The position numbers were made by a program, and so were the translations under genes. The notes beneath the pieces were generated by a model that was not told the origin of the DNA, ran no database searches, and worked only from the letters and a program-made list of their open reading frames with translations. A stretch of DNA of 5,173 nt from Kiloniellaceae bacterium (GTDB lineage Bacteria > Pseudomonadota > Alphaproteobacteria > Kiloniellales > Kiloniellaceae), in NCBI GenBank assembly GCA_028280915.1, contig JANQKX010000335.1, forward strand, positions 1-5,173, given 5' to 3'. Of this stretch, positions 1 to 5,173 are shown in pieces. The number at the start of each line of letters is the position of its first letter. Position 1 is the stretch's first letter.

Positions 1-76
1 CCCGGTGGTACTCCAGTTTATCAAGTCCGCCATGGCCCACGAGCACCATGGCGTGCATGGAATTCGGCAGCGTCAT
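1..76 (-). CDS. Zinc-type alcohol dehydrogenase / quinone oxidoreductase family protein, N-terminal fragment (cut by window edge)
   Basis: Only the first 25 codons lie in the window; the gene continues beyond position 1. The visible peptide contains MHAMVLVGHGGLDKLEY, which resembles the opening beta strand of medium-chain dehydrogenases/reductases of the zinc-binding or NAD(P)H:quinone reductase type (typically MKAxVLTGHGGxDKLEY). The NAD(P)-binding and zinc-ligand regions are outside the window, so zinc dependence and substrate cannot be judged. I chose the ATG at 76-74 because a strong Shine-Dalgarno GGAGG (85-89) lies 8 bases upstream. An in-frame ATG at 82-80 would be only 2 bases from it, too close. 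The start lies 25 bases after the stop of the flavoprotein gene on the same strand, so the two are probably co-transcribed. An inferred role is handling an aldehyde or other carbonyl by-product, or another step of the same catabolic route. Confidence 0.72.
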   Translation of the reverse strand, partial: MTLPNSMHAMVLVGHGGLDKLEYHR

Positions 77-84
77 CGCCATTT

Positions 85-89
85 CCTCC
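85..89 (-). promoter_or_regulatory. Ribosome binding site of the dehydrogenase gene
   Basis: On the minus strand GGGAGGAA precedes two closely spaced in-frame ATGs. The GGAGG core is 8 bases from the ATG at 76 and 2 bases from the ATG at 82, which favours the inner start. It is the clearest Shine-Dalgarno sequence of the three minus-strand genes, so this gene may be translated independently of the upstream one. Confidence 0.65.
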
Positions 90-101
90 CCGGCTCTGCC
101 A

Positions 102-2525
102 TCACGGGACGGATTGTCCGCCTCGCAGGCGCAAATTGGACGGATCGTAGGGTCCTTCATCCAGCACCCGAAGCGGGACCCGTTCACCAAAAAGGGACAC
201 TTTGAGGTCGGCGCCATCATGCCAGGCTTCCGGGCGCAGAAAGGCAATGACCAAGCTCTGGCCAAGGTAATGGCCGTAGCCCGCCGAGGTAACCGATCCC
301 ACCAAGCGGTCCCCGGCAAAAACCGCTTCTCCGCCCAGGCACTCGGTTGTTGCTCCCGGTAGGGCCAGCAAGGCAATCTGCGATCCCTGTTGACGGGCCA
401 GGAGAGCCTCCTTGCCCACAAAGTCCTTGTTCAGGTCGACAAATTTCATCAGTCCCACCTCTTTGGGCGAGACATCATTGGTCAGCTCATGGCCGCCCCG
501 ATAGAACTTTTCCAAACGCAGGCTGTCCAAGGCCTTGGACCCAAAAGCGCCCATGCCATGCACCGCGCCGGCCGCCCAGAGGGCATCCCAAAGGTCCCCC
601 AAACGGTCGTTCGGCCCATGCAGCTCCCACGCCAATTCCCCAGTGTAGGACAGGCGCAGGGCCAGGCAATCCACACCGGCCACGGTGAGGCGGCGGGCGG
701 CGCGCCATGGAAAGCCTTCGTCGGACAGATCGTTTTTGGTGCAACTGGCCAAGACCGCGCGGGACTTAGGCCCGGCAAGGGTCAAAACCCCGATCTGATC
801 GGTTTTGTTGACCATCTCGACGCCCTCGGTAGGAACGCCGCAATGTATGGTGAGCCAGTCCCAGACCCGGCGCTCCGACGGCACCCCGGTCACGAAGTAA
901 AAGTCTTCGGCCCCCGTGCGAACCACCACCGCCTCACCTTCGATGGTGCCGTGCCGGTTGAGCAGCAAAGTCAGGCAGGTGCCGCCCACCCGGGCCGGCA
1001 GACGGTTGGCGCAGACCTGGCGCAAAAAAGCCTCCGCGCCGGGGCCGGAGAGGTCGAACTTGGCAAAGGCGGAAAAATCCCCCAGGCCGACCCCCTGGCG
1101 CACCGTCGCAACCTCTTCCTGAACGGCATCAAAGGCCGCACGGCGGCGCCAGGCCAGGGGCTCTTCGGTCGCATAGAGACGGGGACGCTCCCAGCCGCCG
1201 GCCTCCTCGAAAATCGCGCCCAGGGCCGCCGTGCGATCGTGGGCACCCGAGCGCTTGATGTCCCGGCGGACGCGGCGCTGATGTTGGGGATAGGGCATGG
1301 CCTGGCGCAGGGTATAGTCTTCGGTGACCCGCGCCCGGGCGTAATCATGATCGGCCCAGGTGCCGAAGCGCCGCGGATCGAAGGCCCGGGTAGAGATTTC
1401 CGCCGAGCCGTGCACCATCCATTGGGCCAAGGCCCGCCCGGCGCCGGGACCCCAAGCGATACCCACCGTGGCACCGCACGCCAGCCAGGCATTCCTCAGC
1501 CCCGGTGCCGGCCCCAACAACATGGCGCCATCGGGCGTATAGGTGATGCCGCCGTTGACCACCCGTTTCAGCCCCAGCTCGGCCAGGTCCGGGCAGCGCT
1601 TGAAGCAGTTTTCCAACCAGAGGGTGATGCCGTCCCAGTTGGGCTCGAAGAGCTCGCTTTCCGACTCCCAGGGACAGCCGTCCAGCCAGAGGGATTGGGG
1701 CGCCTGCTTGTCGTAAAGGCCGATCAGGGCGCCTTTCTGCTCCCGCCGCAAATAGCCGCAGAAGAAATCGTCCCGGGTCACCGGGATCTCGTGGCCCATG
1801 TCATGGAACAGGGGTACGTCATCGGTGACCACGTAGTGGTGCATCATGGTGACGATGGGCAGGTCCAAGCCGATCATGGCGCCCACTTGCCGCGCGTGGT
1901 AGCCGGCCGCGTTGACCACATGCTCGCAGCGAATGACCCCCTGTTCCGTCTCCACCTGCCACTCGCCACCGGGCAGGAGGTGCACGTCGGTGACCCGGCA
2001 GCGGCGCACGACCCGGGCCCCCCTCTGTCTGGCGCCCTTGGCCATGGCCTGACAGGCGCCGGCCGGGTCCACGTGCCCGTCATCGGGGGTGAGCAGGCCC
2101 GCGAGAACGCCCGCCGCCTGGATATCATAGAGCGGGTTCAGAGCCTTCACCTCTTCCGGTCCCACGATCCGGGCCTCCTGGCCCCGCGCAAGAATCACGT
2201 CCCTTAAATGGTTGATCCAATCCATATGGGCCGGGGAGGTGGCGACTCTCAGGGAACCGCAATTGTGCCAGCTGACACTTTGTTCCGTTTCCGCCTCGAT
2301 GGTCTTGTAAAAATCCACGCTGTAATCATGGATCGACCCCAGGGCATGGCCCCCGATCATGCGGCTGACCAGGCCGGCGGCGTGCCAAGTGGCGCCCGAG
2401 GTCAGCTCGGCCTTTTCCAAGAGGACACAATCGGTCCAGCCTTCCTTGGCCAGGTGATAGAGCACGCCGGCGCCCATGTTGCCGCCGCCGATCACCACGA
2501 CGCGGGCGTGACTGGGGAGCCCCAT
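102..2525 (-). CDS. FAD-dependent dimethylglycine/sarcosine dehydrogenase-family protein with C-terminal GcvT-like (tetrahydrofolate) domain
   Basis: This 807-residue flavoprotein has the length and architecture of dimethylglycine and sarcosine dehydrogenases, which oxidise N-methyl groups and pass the one-carbon unit to tetrahydrofolate as 5,10-methylene-THF. Residues 9-27 hold the Rossmann dinucleotide motif VVVIGGGNMGAG. The motif TWHAAG (46-51) contains His48, the position that carries covalently attached FAD in characterised relatives. The DAO fold closes near NGGITYTPDG (324-333) and GATVGIAWGPGAG (351-363). A linker domain (FAO_M type) spans about 385-440, the GcvT-like domain about 450-690 (SYTGELAWEL at 626-635, LRLEKFYRGG at 669-678), and a GcvT C-terminal barrel about 700-795. 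There is no signal peptide, so it is probably cytoplasmic. The start lies 5 bases after the regulator's TAA, with a short AAGGG overlapping that stop, suggesting translational coupling. Dimethylglycine, sarcosine or another N-methyl amine cannot be told apart from sequence alone. Confidence 0.9.
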   Translation of the reverse strand: MGLPSHARVVVIGGGNMGAGVLYHLAKEGWTDCVLLEKAELTSGATWHAAGLVSRMIGGHALGSIHDYSVDFYKTIEAETEQSVSWHNCGSLRVATSPAHMDWINHLRDVILARGQEARIVGPEEVKALNPLYDIQAAGVLAGLLTPDDGHVDPAGACQAMAKGARQRGARVVRRCRVTDVHLLPGGEWQVETEQGVIRCEHVVNAAGYHARQVGAMIGLDLPIVTMMHHYVVTDDVPLFHDMGHEIPVTRDDFFCGYLRREQKGALIGLYDKQAPQSLWLDGCPWESESELFEPNWDGITLWLENCFKRCPDLAELGLKRVVNGGITYTPDGAMLLGPAPGLRNAWLACGATVGIAWGPGAGRALAQWMVHGSAEISTRAFDPRRFGTWADHDYARARVTEDYTLRQAMPYPQHQRRVRRDIKRSGAHDRTAALGAIFEEAGGWERPRLYATEEPLAWRRRAAFDAVQEEVATVRQGVGLGDFSAFAKFDLSGPGAEAFLRQVCANRLPARVGGTCLTLLLNRHGTIEGEAVVVRTGAEDFYFVTGVPSERRVWDWLTIHCGVPTEGVEMVNKTDQIGVLTLAGPKSRAVLASCTKNDLSDEGFPWRAARRLTVAGVDCLALRLSYTGELAWELHGPNDRLGDLWDALWAAGAVHGMGAFGSKALDSLRLEKFYRGGHELTNDVSPKEVGLMKFVDLNKDFVGKEALLARQQGSQIALLALPGATTECLGGEAVFAGDRLVGSVTSAGYGHYLGQSLVIAFLRPEAWHDGADLKVSLFGERVPLRVLDEGPYDPSNLRLRGGQSVP

Positions 2526-2530
2526 GGCCC

Positions 2531-3154
2531 TTACCGCCGCAGGGTAACGGGCGTGTTGGCCCAGACCACCACCGCCGTCACCTTGCCCTTGTTGCGATAG
2601 GTATGGGGAATGCTGGCGGGAAAGGAAAAACTGTCGCCTGCCTTCAACTGAAAGTGCTTCTTACCCAAGACCAATTCGATTTCCCCCTCGATCACCAAGC
2701 CGGCCTCCTCGCCCTGATGGGTGTAAAGATCGTCCCCGGCGGTGCCGCCCGGCTCGTAGCGGGACATGCCCAGCGCCAGCTGACCATCCAGATTGGCGGA
2801 CAGCAGATAGTCCTCAAAACCGCTATAATCGGTGGAGGCCACGGTGGAATAGGTCAAGCGCCGACGCCGCTTGGCCCGCACGATGTAAGGCCGCTCCTCG
2901 GCCGGCACCGGCCCGTCGGTTTGAAAAAACCAGCCGATGGGCACGGAAAGCGCCTCGGCAATATCCTGCAGTGCTGTCACCGAGGGCCGGGCCAGGCCCC
3001 GCTCCACCTTGGAAATAAAGCTCACGGACTTGCCCGATCGCCGGGCCAAGTCCTGCAGGGTCAGGCCATGAGCCTTACGCAGACCCCGGAGATCCTCCCC
3101 CAGGCGCCGGCTGCGCGCTTCAGTCCCCGTTTCATCTTGTTTCTGCGTTTTCAT
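2531..3154 (-). CDS. XRE-family transcriptional regulator with C-terminal cupin sensor domain
   Basis: The 207-residue protein has two domains. Residues about 18-76 form a Cro/CI-type helix-turn-helix (LRGLRKAHGLTLQDLARRSG, then SVSFISKVERGLARPSVTAL), followed by the WFF linker typical of this class. Residues about 125-200 form a cupin_2 barrel with THQGEEAGLVIEGEIEL (145-161) and FPASIPHTYRN (178-188). His146, Glu150 and His184 sit where cupins usually place metal or ligand contacts. Regulators of this class commonly control amino acid, polyamine or amine catabolism. It is the first gene of the operon, with its stop 5 bases before the flavoprotein, so it probably senses that enzyme's substrate or product and autoregulates. 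The ATG at 3154 is preferred. An in-frame TTG at 3190 would add 12 residues unlike the family, and neither start has a visible Shine-Dalgarno. The chosen start codon lies inside a perfect inverted repeat (3152-3181). Confidence 0.88.
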   Translation of the reverse strand: MKTQKQDETGTEARSRRLGEDLRGLRKAHGLTLQDLARRSGKSVSFISKVERGLARPSVTALQDIAEALSVPIGWFFQTDGPVPAEERPYIVRAKRRRRLTYSTVASTDYSGFEDYLLSANLDGQLALGMSRYEPGGTAGDDLYTHQGEEAGLVIEGEIELVLGKKHFQLKAGDSFSFPASIPHTYRNKGKVTAVVVWANTPVTLRR

Positions 3155-3181
3155 GAAAAATTTAACAGCATATTTTTCATG
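3152..3181. promoter_or_regulatory. Perfect inverted repeat over the regulator start codon: candidate autoregulatory operator
   Basis: The arms CATGAAAAAT (3152-3161) and ATTTTTCATG (3172-3181) are perfect reverse complements, 10 bp each, separated by a 10-bp spacer. Half-site centres are therefore 20 bp apart, about two helical turns, which suits a dimeric helix-turn-helix protein bound to one face of the DNA. The right arm as read on the minus strand ends in the regulator's ATG, so the element overlaps the start codon. Binding of the XRE protein here would block its own transcription and that of the downstream enzyme genes. A second possibility is an RNA hairpin that hides the start codon. 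The sequence symmetry is certain; the function is inferred. Confidence 0.6.
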
Positions 3182-3259
3182 GCTGCGCAATGGGGAATGG
3201 CAATTTTTACTGAGTAATCTTTGTGGTCAGTCACATTTTTGGCCCCTAGGCTTAGGCCC

Positions 3260-3269
3260 TTGACGTCAA
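3260..3269. promoter_or_regulatory. 10-bp palindrome TTGACGTCAA, possible regulator site
   Basis: A perfect 10-bp palindrome lies about midway between the two divergent transcription units. Because it is symmetric, it offers a TTGAC -35-like element on both strands, and it could equally be a short operator. No partner -10 box was convincing on either strand. A palindrome of this length can occur by chance, so the call is tentative. Confidence 0.25.
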
Positions 3270-3389
3270 ATCTTAACCCAAACAAAAGATGTATGTTGAT
3301 AAAAAAAACTTTATCTAATTGCGCATTCTTGCCTTTCAAGATTGACCTACTCGATGAAATTGTGAAATCTTTGGACATACCATCTCACC

Positions 3390-3393
3390 GGAG
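3390..3393 (+). promoter_or_regulatory. Ribosome binding site deciding the ATPase start
   Basis: GGAG at this site precedes two consecutive ATG codons at 3397 and 3400. The spacing is 3 bases to the first and 6 bases to the second, so the second ATG fits better. The choice changes the protein by one methionine only. Confidence 0.55.
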
Positions 3394-3399
3394 CAGATG

Positions 3400-4977
3400 A
3401 TGAAAAGGTTGTTGCACGAAATCGAAATCTGTCTTCGCGCGCGCGTTACCTTTATTTTTCTGCCGACCTCCGAAGATGAACGAATAGTCGGTCACTTGAA
3501 AGACCATTGCCTTGCAACCAAACGGAATTTTGTTGTTTGGGACCATGCGGACTTTTTTCAGGCGATCGTCGGTCCTTTCGCTGCCAACATGACAGCCAAA
3601 GACCCGATCAGCGCCTTGGAAGCAATTGATGCCGCTCAGGGCGATGGTATTTTTCTGCTCAGAGATTTCCATCAGTGCTGGAAAAATCAGCCGAGAGTCG
3701 TTCGAAAACTCAGAAATGTCCTTAACGCGCTCAGATATTCTCGAAAGTCGATCATTGTCACGGCACCCGGCACGGATATCCCGCTGGAGCTCAAATCCGA
3801 CGCCGTCATTTTGGATGTGGTCCCGCCCGACACCGACGAACTAAACGCCATTCTTGACCACTTGGCATCCTCTCCCGGTGTTCGGACGAACTTGAGCCCA
3901 CCCGAAAGAGAAAAGCTGCTAAAACTCAGCCTCGGACTGAACGCAAGCCAGGCACAACGAGTCTTTTCCAAAGCGTTCATCACCGATGGCGCATTGGACA
4001 TCAATGATCTGGAAATCGTCGCCAGGGAAAAGGCTGACATTATTCGCGAATCCGGTGCCCTGCAGTACTTCAGGGCCAAGGAATCCATCGGAGACGTGGG
4101 TGGACTTGAATCCTTAAAGACATGGCTTAGGCAGCGGGAATTGGCCTTTTCCGATGCGGCACAAAAATACGGGCTGCCAACACCCAAGGGCATCGCCCTG
4201 ATCGGCATTCCCGGAACCGGTAAATCCCTGTCGGCCAAAATGGTATCCAACCTGTGGGGCCTCCCTCTTGTTCAGTTGGATGTGGGGGCTCTTTTTGGCG
4301 GCCTTGTGGGCGAATCGGAAGCAAACACCCGCAAAGCCATTTCGTTGGCGGAATCCCTAGCACCCTGCGTTTTGTGGATCGACGAGCTGGAAAAGGCGCT
4401 GGCCGTGGGTGAAGGCGACGGCGGCACGGGACAGCGGGTCTTGGGCAAGCTGTTGGGCTGGATGCAGGATAAAGAGGAAGCGGTTTTCATCGTCGCGACG
4501 GCCAATAACATCGAGCGGCTCCCACCTGAATTGCTGAGGCGGGGCCGGTTCGACGAGATTTTCTTTTTAGACCTGCCCCACCTGCTCGAACGCAAAGAGA
4601 TTTTTGCGGTTCATTTGAGGAAACGTGGCCGGGATCCGGCCAAATTCGACTTAGAGCGCCTGGCGCAAACCGCGGAAGGTTACGTGGGCGCGGAAATTGA
4701 ACAAGCCGTGATCGATGGTCTTTTCCGCGCCTACGCGGATGAAGCCCAACCCGCCCGAGAGGTCACCGATGCGGACATTTTGGCCGCACTGAGCGAAATG
4801 GTGCCCATGAGCCGCGCACAAGCCGAACACATCGCTTTTTTGCGCAGTTGGGTTACGGAGGGAAGGGCCAAATCGGCATCCAAAGCCGAGATGTCCTATG
4901 TTAAGGGGCGACCAGCGGATCAGGAATTCATGCCCTTGCAAGTGCCCGCTGGCGAGCCGGCAGGCGAACCGCCATGA
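3400..4977 (+). CDS. Ycf46-like AAA+ ATPase
   Basis: This 525-residue protein matches the Ycf46 type of AAA+ ATPase, known from chloroplast genomes, cyanobacteria and scattered other bacteria; its biochemical role is poorly known. The N-terminal half (about 1-215) looks like a degenerate AAA domain without a Walker A motif, with GIFLLRDFHQCW (83-94) where such proteins keep a remnant Walker B. The C-terminal half is an intact ATPase: GIPGTGKS Walker A (269-276, Lys275), pore-loop-like LFGGLVGESE (298-307), CVLWIDE Walker B (323-329, Glu329), ATANN sensor 1 (366-370) and RRGRFDE with candidate arginine fingers (380-386). A helical lid follows, with GAEIEQ (430-435). The tail ends in a PAGEPAGEPP repeat (516-525). 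No signal peptide or membrane segment is seen, so it is probably a cytoplasmic oligomer. Its stop overlaps the next gene's start (ATGA), implying a coupled partner. Start chosen by Shine-Dalgarno spacing; ATG 3397 is the alternative. Confidence 0.87.
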   Translation: MKRLLHEIEICLRARVTFIFLPTSEDERIVGHLKDHCLATKRNFVVWDHADFFQAIVGPFAANMTAKDPISALEAIDAAQGDGIFLLRDFHQCWKNQPRVVRKLRNVLNALRYSRKSIIVTAPGTDIPLELKSDAVILDVVPPDTDELNAILDHLASSPGVRTNLSPPEREKLLKLSLGLNASQAQRVFSKAFITDGALDINDLEIVAREKADIIRESGALQYFRAKESIGDVGGLESLKTWLRQRELAFSDAAQKYGLPTPKGIALIGIPGTGKSLSAKMVSNLWGLPLVQLDVGALFGGLVGESEANTRKAISLAESLAPCVLWIDELEKALAVGEGDGGTGQRVLGKLLGWMQDKEEAVFIVATANNIERLPPELLRRGRFDEIFFLDLPHLLERKEIFAVHLRKRGRDPAKFDLERLAQTAEGYVGAEIEQAVIDGLFRAYADEAQPAREVTDADILAALSEMVPMSRAQAEHIAFLRSWVTEGRAKSASKAEMSYVKGRPADQEFMPLQVPAGEPAGEPP

Positions 4978-5173
4978 GGGAAACGCCAAAGGCTAGCGAA
5001 ATGCCAAAGGCTAGCGAAACGCCAAAGACTGAAGCGCAAATTAGGGATGAATTGCTGCCACAACTGCTGGAGATCGAGCGTAAAGCGACGGGCAGTAGCG
5101 TTTTCGCCTTGTTTGCCGAAGCTTTTATCGGGATTTGGCTGGCTTTTGGTCCATTTTCTCTCGGTGAAGTTTC
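4974..5173 (+). CDS. Hypothetical protein with N-terminal hexapeptide repeats, 5' part only (cut by window edge)
   Basis: The reading frame opens at ATG 4974, overlapping the ATPase stop as ATGA, and stays open through 66 codons to the window end. I do not recognise the protein. Residues 3-20 are three tandem hexapeptides, ETPKAS, EMPKAS and ETPKTE, likely a flexible charged linker. Residues 21-39 (AQIRDELLPQLLEIERKAT) look like an amphipathic helix. Residues 43-61 (VFALFAEAFIGIWLAFGPF) are mostly hydrophobic with one Glu, and could be a membrane-associated helix or the core of a folded domain. The stop-start overlap suggests coupled translation and a shared function with the ATPase, perhaps as substrate, adaptor or membrane anchor (inference). 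An internal in-frame ATG at 5001, with AAAGG (4989-4993) 7 bases upstream, is an alternative start that would drop the first repeat. Confidence 0.6.
   Translation, partial: MRETPKASEMPKASETPKTEAQIRDELLPQLLEIERKATGSSVFALFAEAFIGIWLAFGPFSLGEV
4980..5033 (+). repeat. Three tandem 18-bp repeats at the start of the downstream gene
   Basis: Units lie at 4980-4997, 4998-5015 and 5016-5033. The first two differ at a single base (GAAACG versus GAAATG). The third keeps GAAACGCCAAAG and then diverges (ACTGAA instead of GCTAGC). Because the unit is 18 bp, gain or loss of copies keeps the frame and only changes the number of hexapeptides. Near-identity at the DNA level suggests recent duplication or slippage. 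Confidence 0.85.

Larger units (their letters stand above)
3182..3396. other. AT-rich divergent intergenic region
   Basis: This stretch separates the minus-strand operon from the plus-strand ATPase gene and should hold promoters for both. It contains a 10-bp palindrome, TTGACGTCAA (3260-3269), a GC-rich imperfect repeat just left of it (GGCCCCTAGGCTTAGGCCC, 3241-3259), and a 6-bp inverted repeat GATAAA/TTTATC (3298-3303 and 3310-3315) around an A-tract. TTGACG (3260) and TTGACC (3342) resemble -35 boxes on the plus strand, but neither has a convincing -10 box at the usual distance. I see no gene: the minus-strand open frame across it has no family resemblance and overlaps the regulator's start. 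Confidence 0.5.

Noticed and set aside
390..2600. Very long open frame on the plus strand opposite the flavoprotein gene (605 codons to 2207, continuing in the same frame to 2600 after one stop)
   Set aside because: It is a shadow of the GC-rich minus-strand gene: the translation is rich in Gly, Pro, Ala, His, Arg and Gln, with no recognisable domain, whereas the opposite strand encodes a complete, well-conserved enzyme.
3155..3190. TTG start at 3190 extending the regulator by 12 residues
   Set aside because: The extension has no Shine-Dalgarno, is unlike the family N-terminus, and would bury the inverted repeat inside the coding region.
2603..3217. Plus-strand open frame of 204 codons opposite the regulator
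   Set aside because: It is antisense to a clear HTH-cupin gene and its translation resembles no family.
3260..3370. Plus-strand sigma70-like promoters from TTGACG (3260) or TTGACC (3342)
   Set aside because: At 16-19 bases downstream the candidate -10 boxes match the consensus at only two or three positions, so neither is reported as a promoter.
3151..3378. Minus-strand open frame of 75 codons across the intergenic region
   Set aside because: No family resemblance; it runs over the regulator's start and the inverted repeat in another frame, and leaves no room for the operon's promoter.
3687..4250. Minus-strand open frames opposite the ATPase gene (for example 187 codons here, others at 4272-4595 and 4651-4989)
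   Set aside because: They are antisense shadows of an intact AAA+ gene; the Ser- and Arg-rich translations show no domain.
1..5173. Mobile elements, CRISPR arrays, tRNA or rRNA genes, and intrinsic terminators
   Set aside because: I looked for terminal repeats, regularly spaced repeats, tRNA-like cloverleaf elements and GC hairpins followed by T-runs and found none convincing; both gene clusters run off the window, so their terminators are expected outside it.

Overview
The window looks like chromosomal DNA from a proteobacterium, possibly an alphaproteobacterium. That guess rests on the GC-rich coding style of the left part, the dimethylglycine/sarcosine dehydrogenase-type enzyme and its XRE-cupin regulator; no rRNA or other marker gene fixes the taxonomy. 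I see no tRNA, rRNA, CRISPR array, transposase or phage gene. Everything here was read by eye, with no database search.

Left module, minus strand (1 to about 3154): three genes read leftward and packed as one operon. In order of transcription they are an XRE-family regulator with a C-terminal cupin domain (2531-3154); a full-length 807-residue flavoprotein of the dimethylglycine/sarcosine dehydrogenase family (102-2525), only 5 bases after the regulator's stop; and, 25 bases further, the first 25 codons of a zinc-type alcohol dehydrogenase/quinone reductase (1-76), cut by the window edge. The likely job is oxidative demethylation of an N-methylated amino acid, with the one-carbon unit passed to tetrahydrofolate. 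The regulator probably senses the substrate or a product and controls its own operon. A perfect 10-bp inverted repeat with a 10-bp spacer (3152-3181) covers the regulator's start codon and is the best operator candidate.

Divergent intergenic region (about 3182-3396): AT-rich, with a 10-bp palindrome and weak promoter-like elements. It separates the operon from the genes on the plus strand.

Right module, plus strand (3400-5173): a 525-residue AAA+ ATPase of the Ycf46-like type, with a degenerate N-terminal AAA-like region and an intact C-terminal ATPase core. Its stop codon overlaps, as ATGA, the start of a second gene that runs off the window. That partial protein opens with three hexapeptide repeats encoded by 18-bp tandem DNA repeats, followed by a charged helix and a hydrophobic stretch; I do not recognise it. 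By eye the right module is less GC-rich than the left. The two modules have no evident functional link beyond adjacency. The least described part of the window is the ATPase plus its translationally coupled unknown partner.
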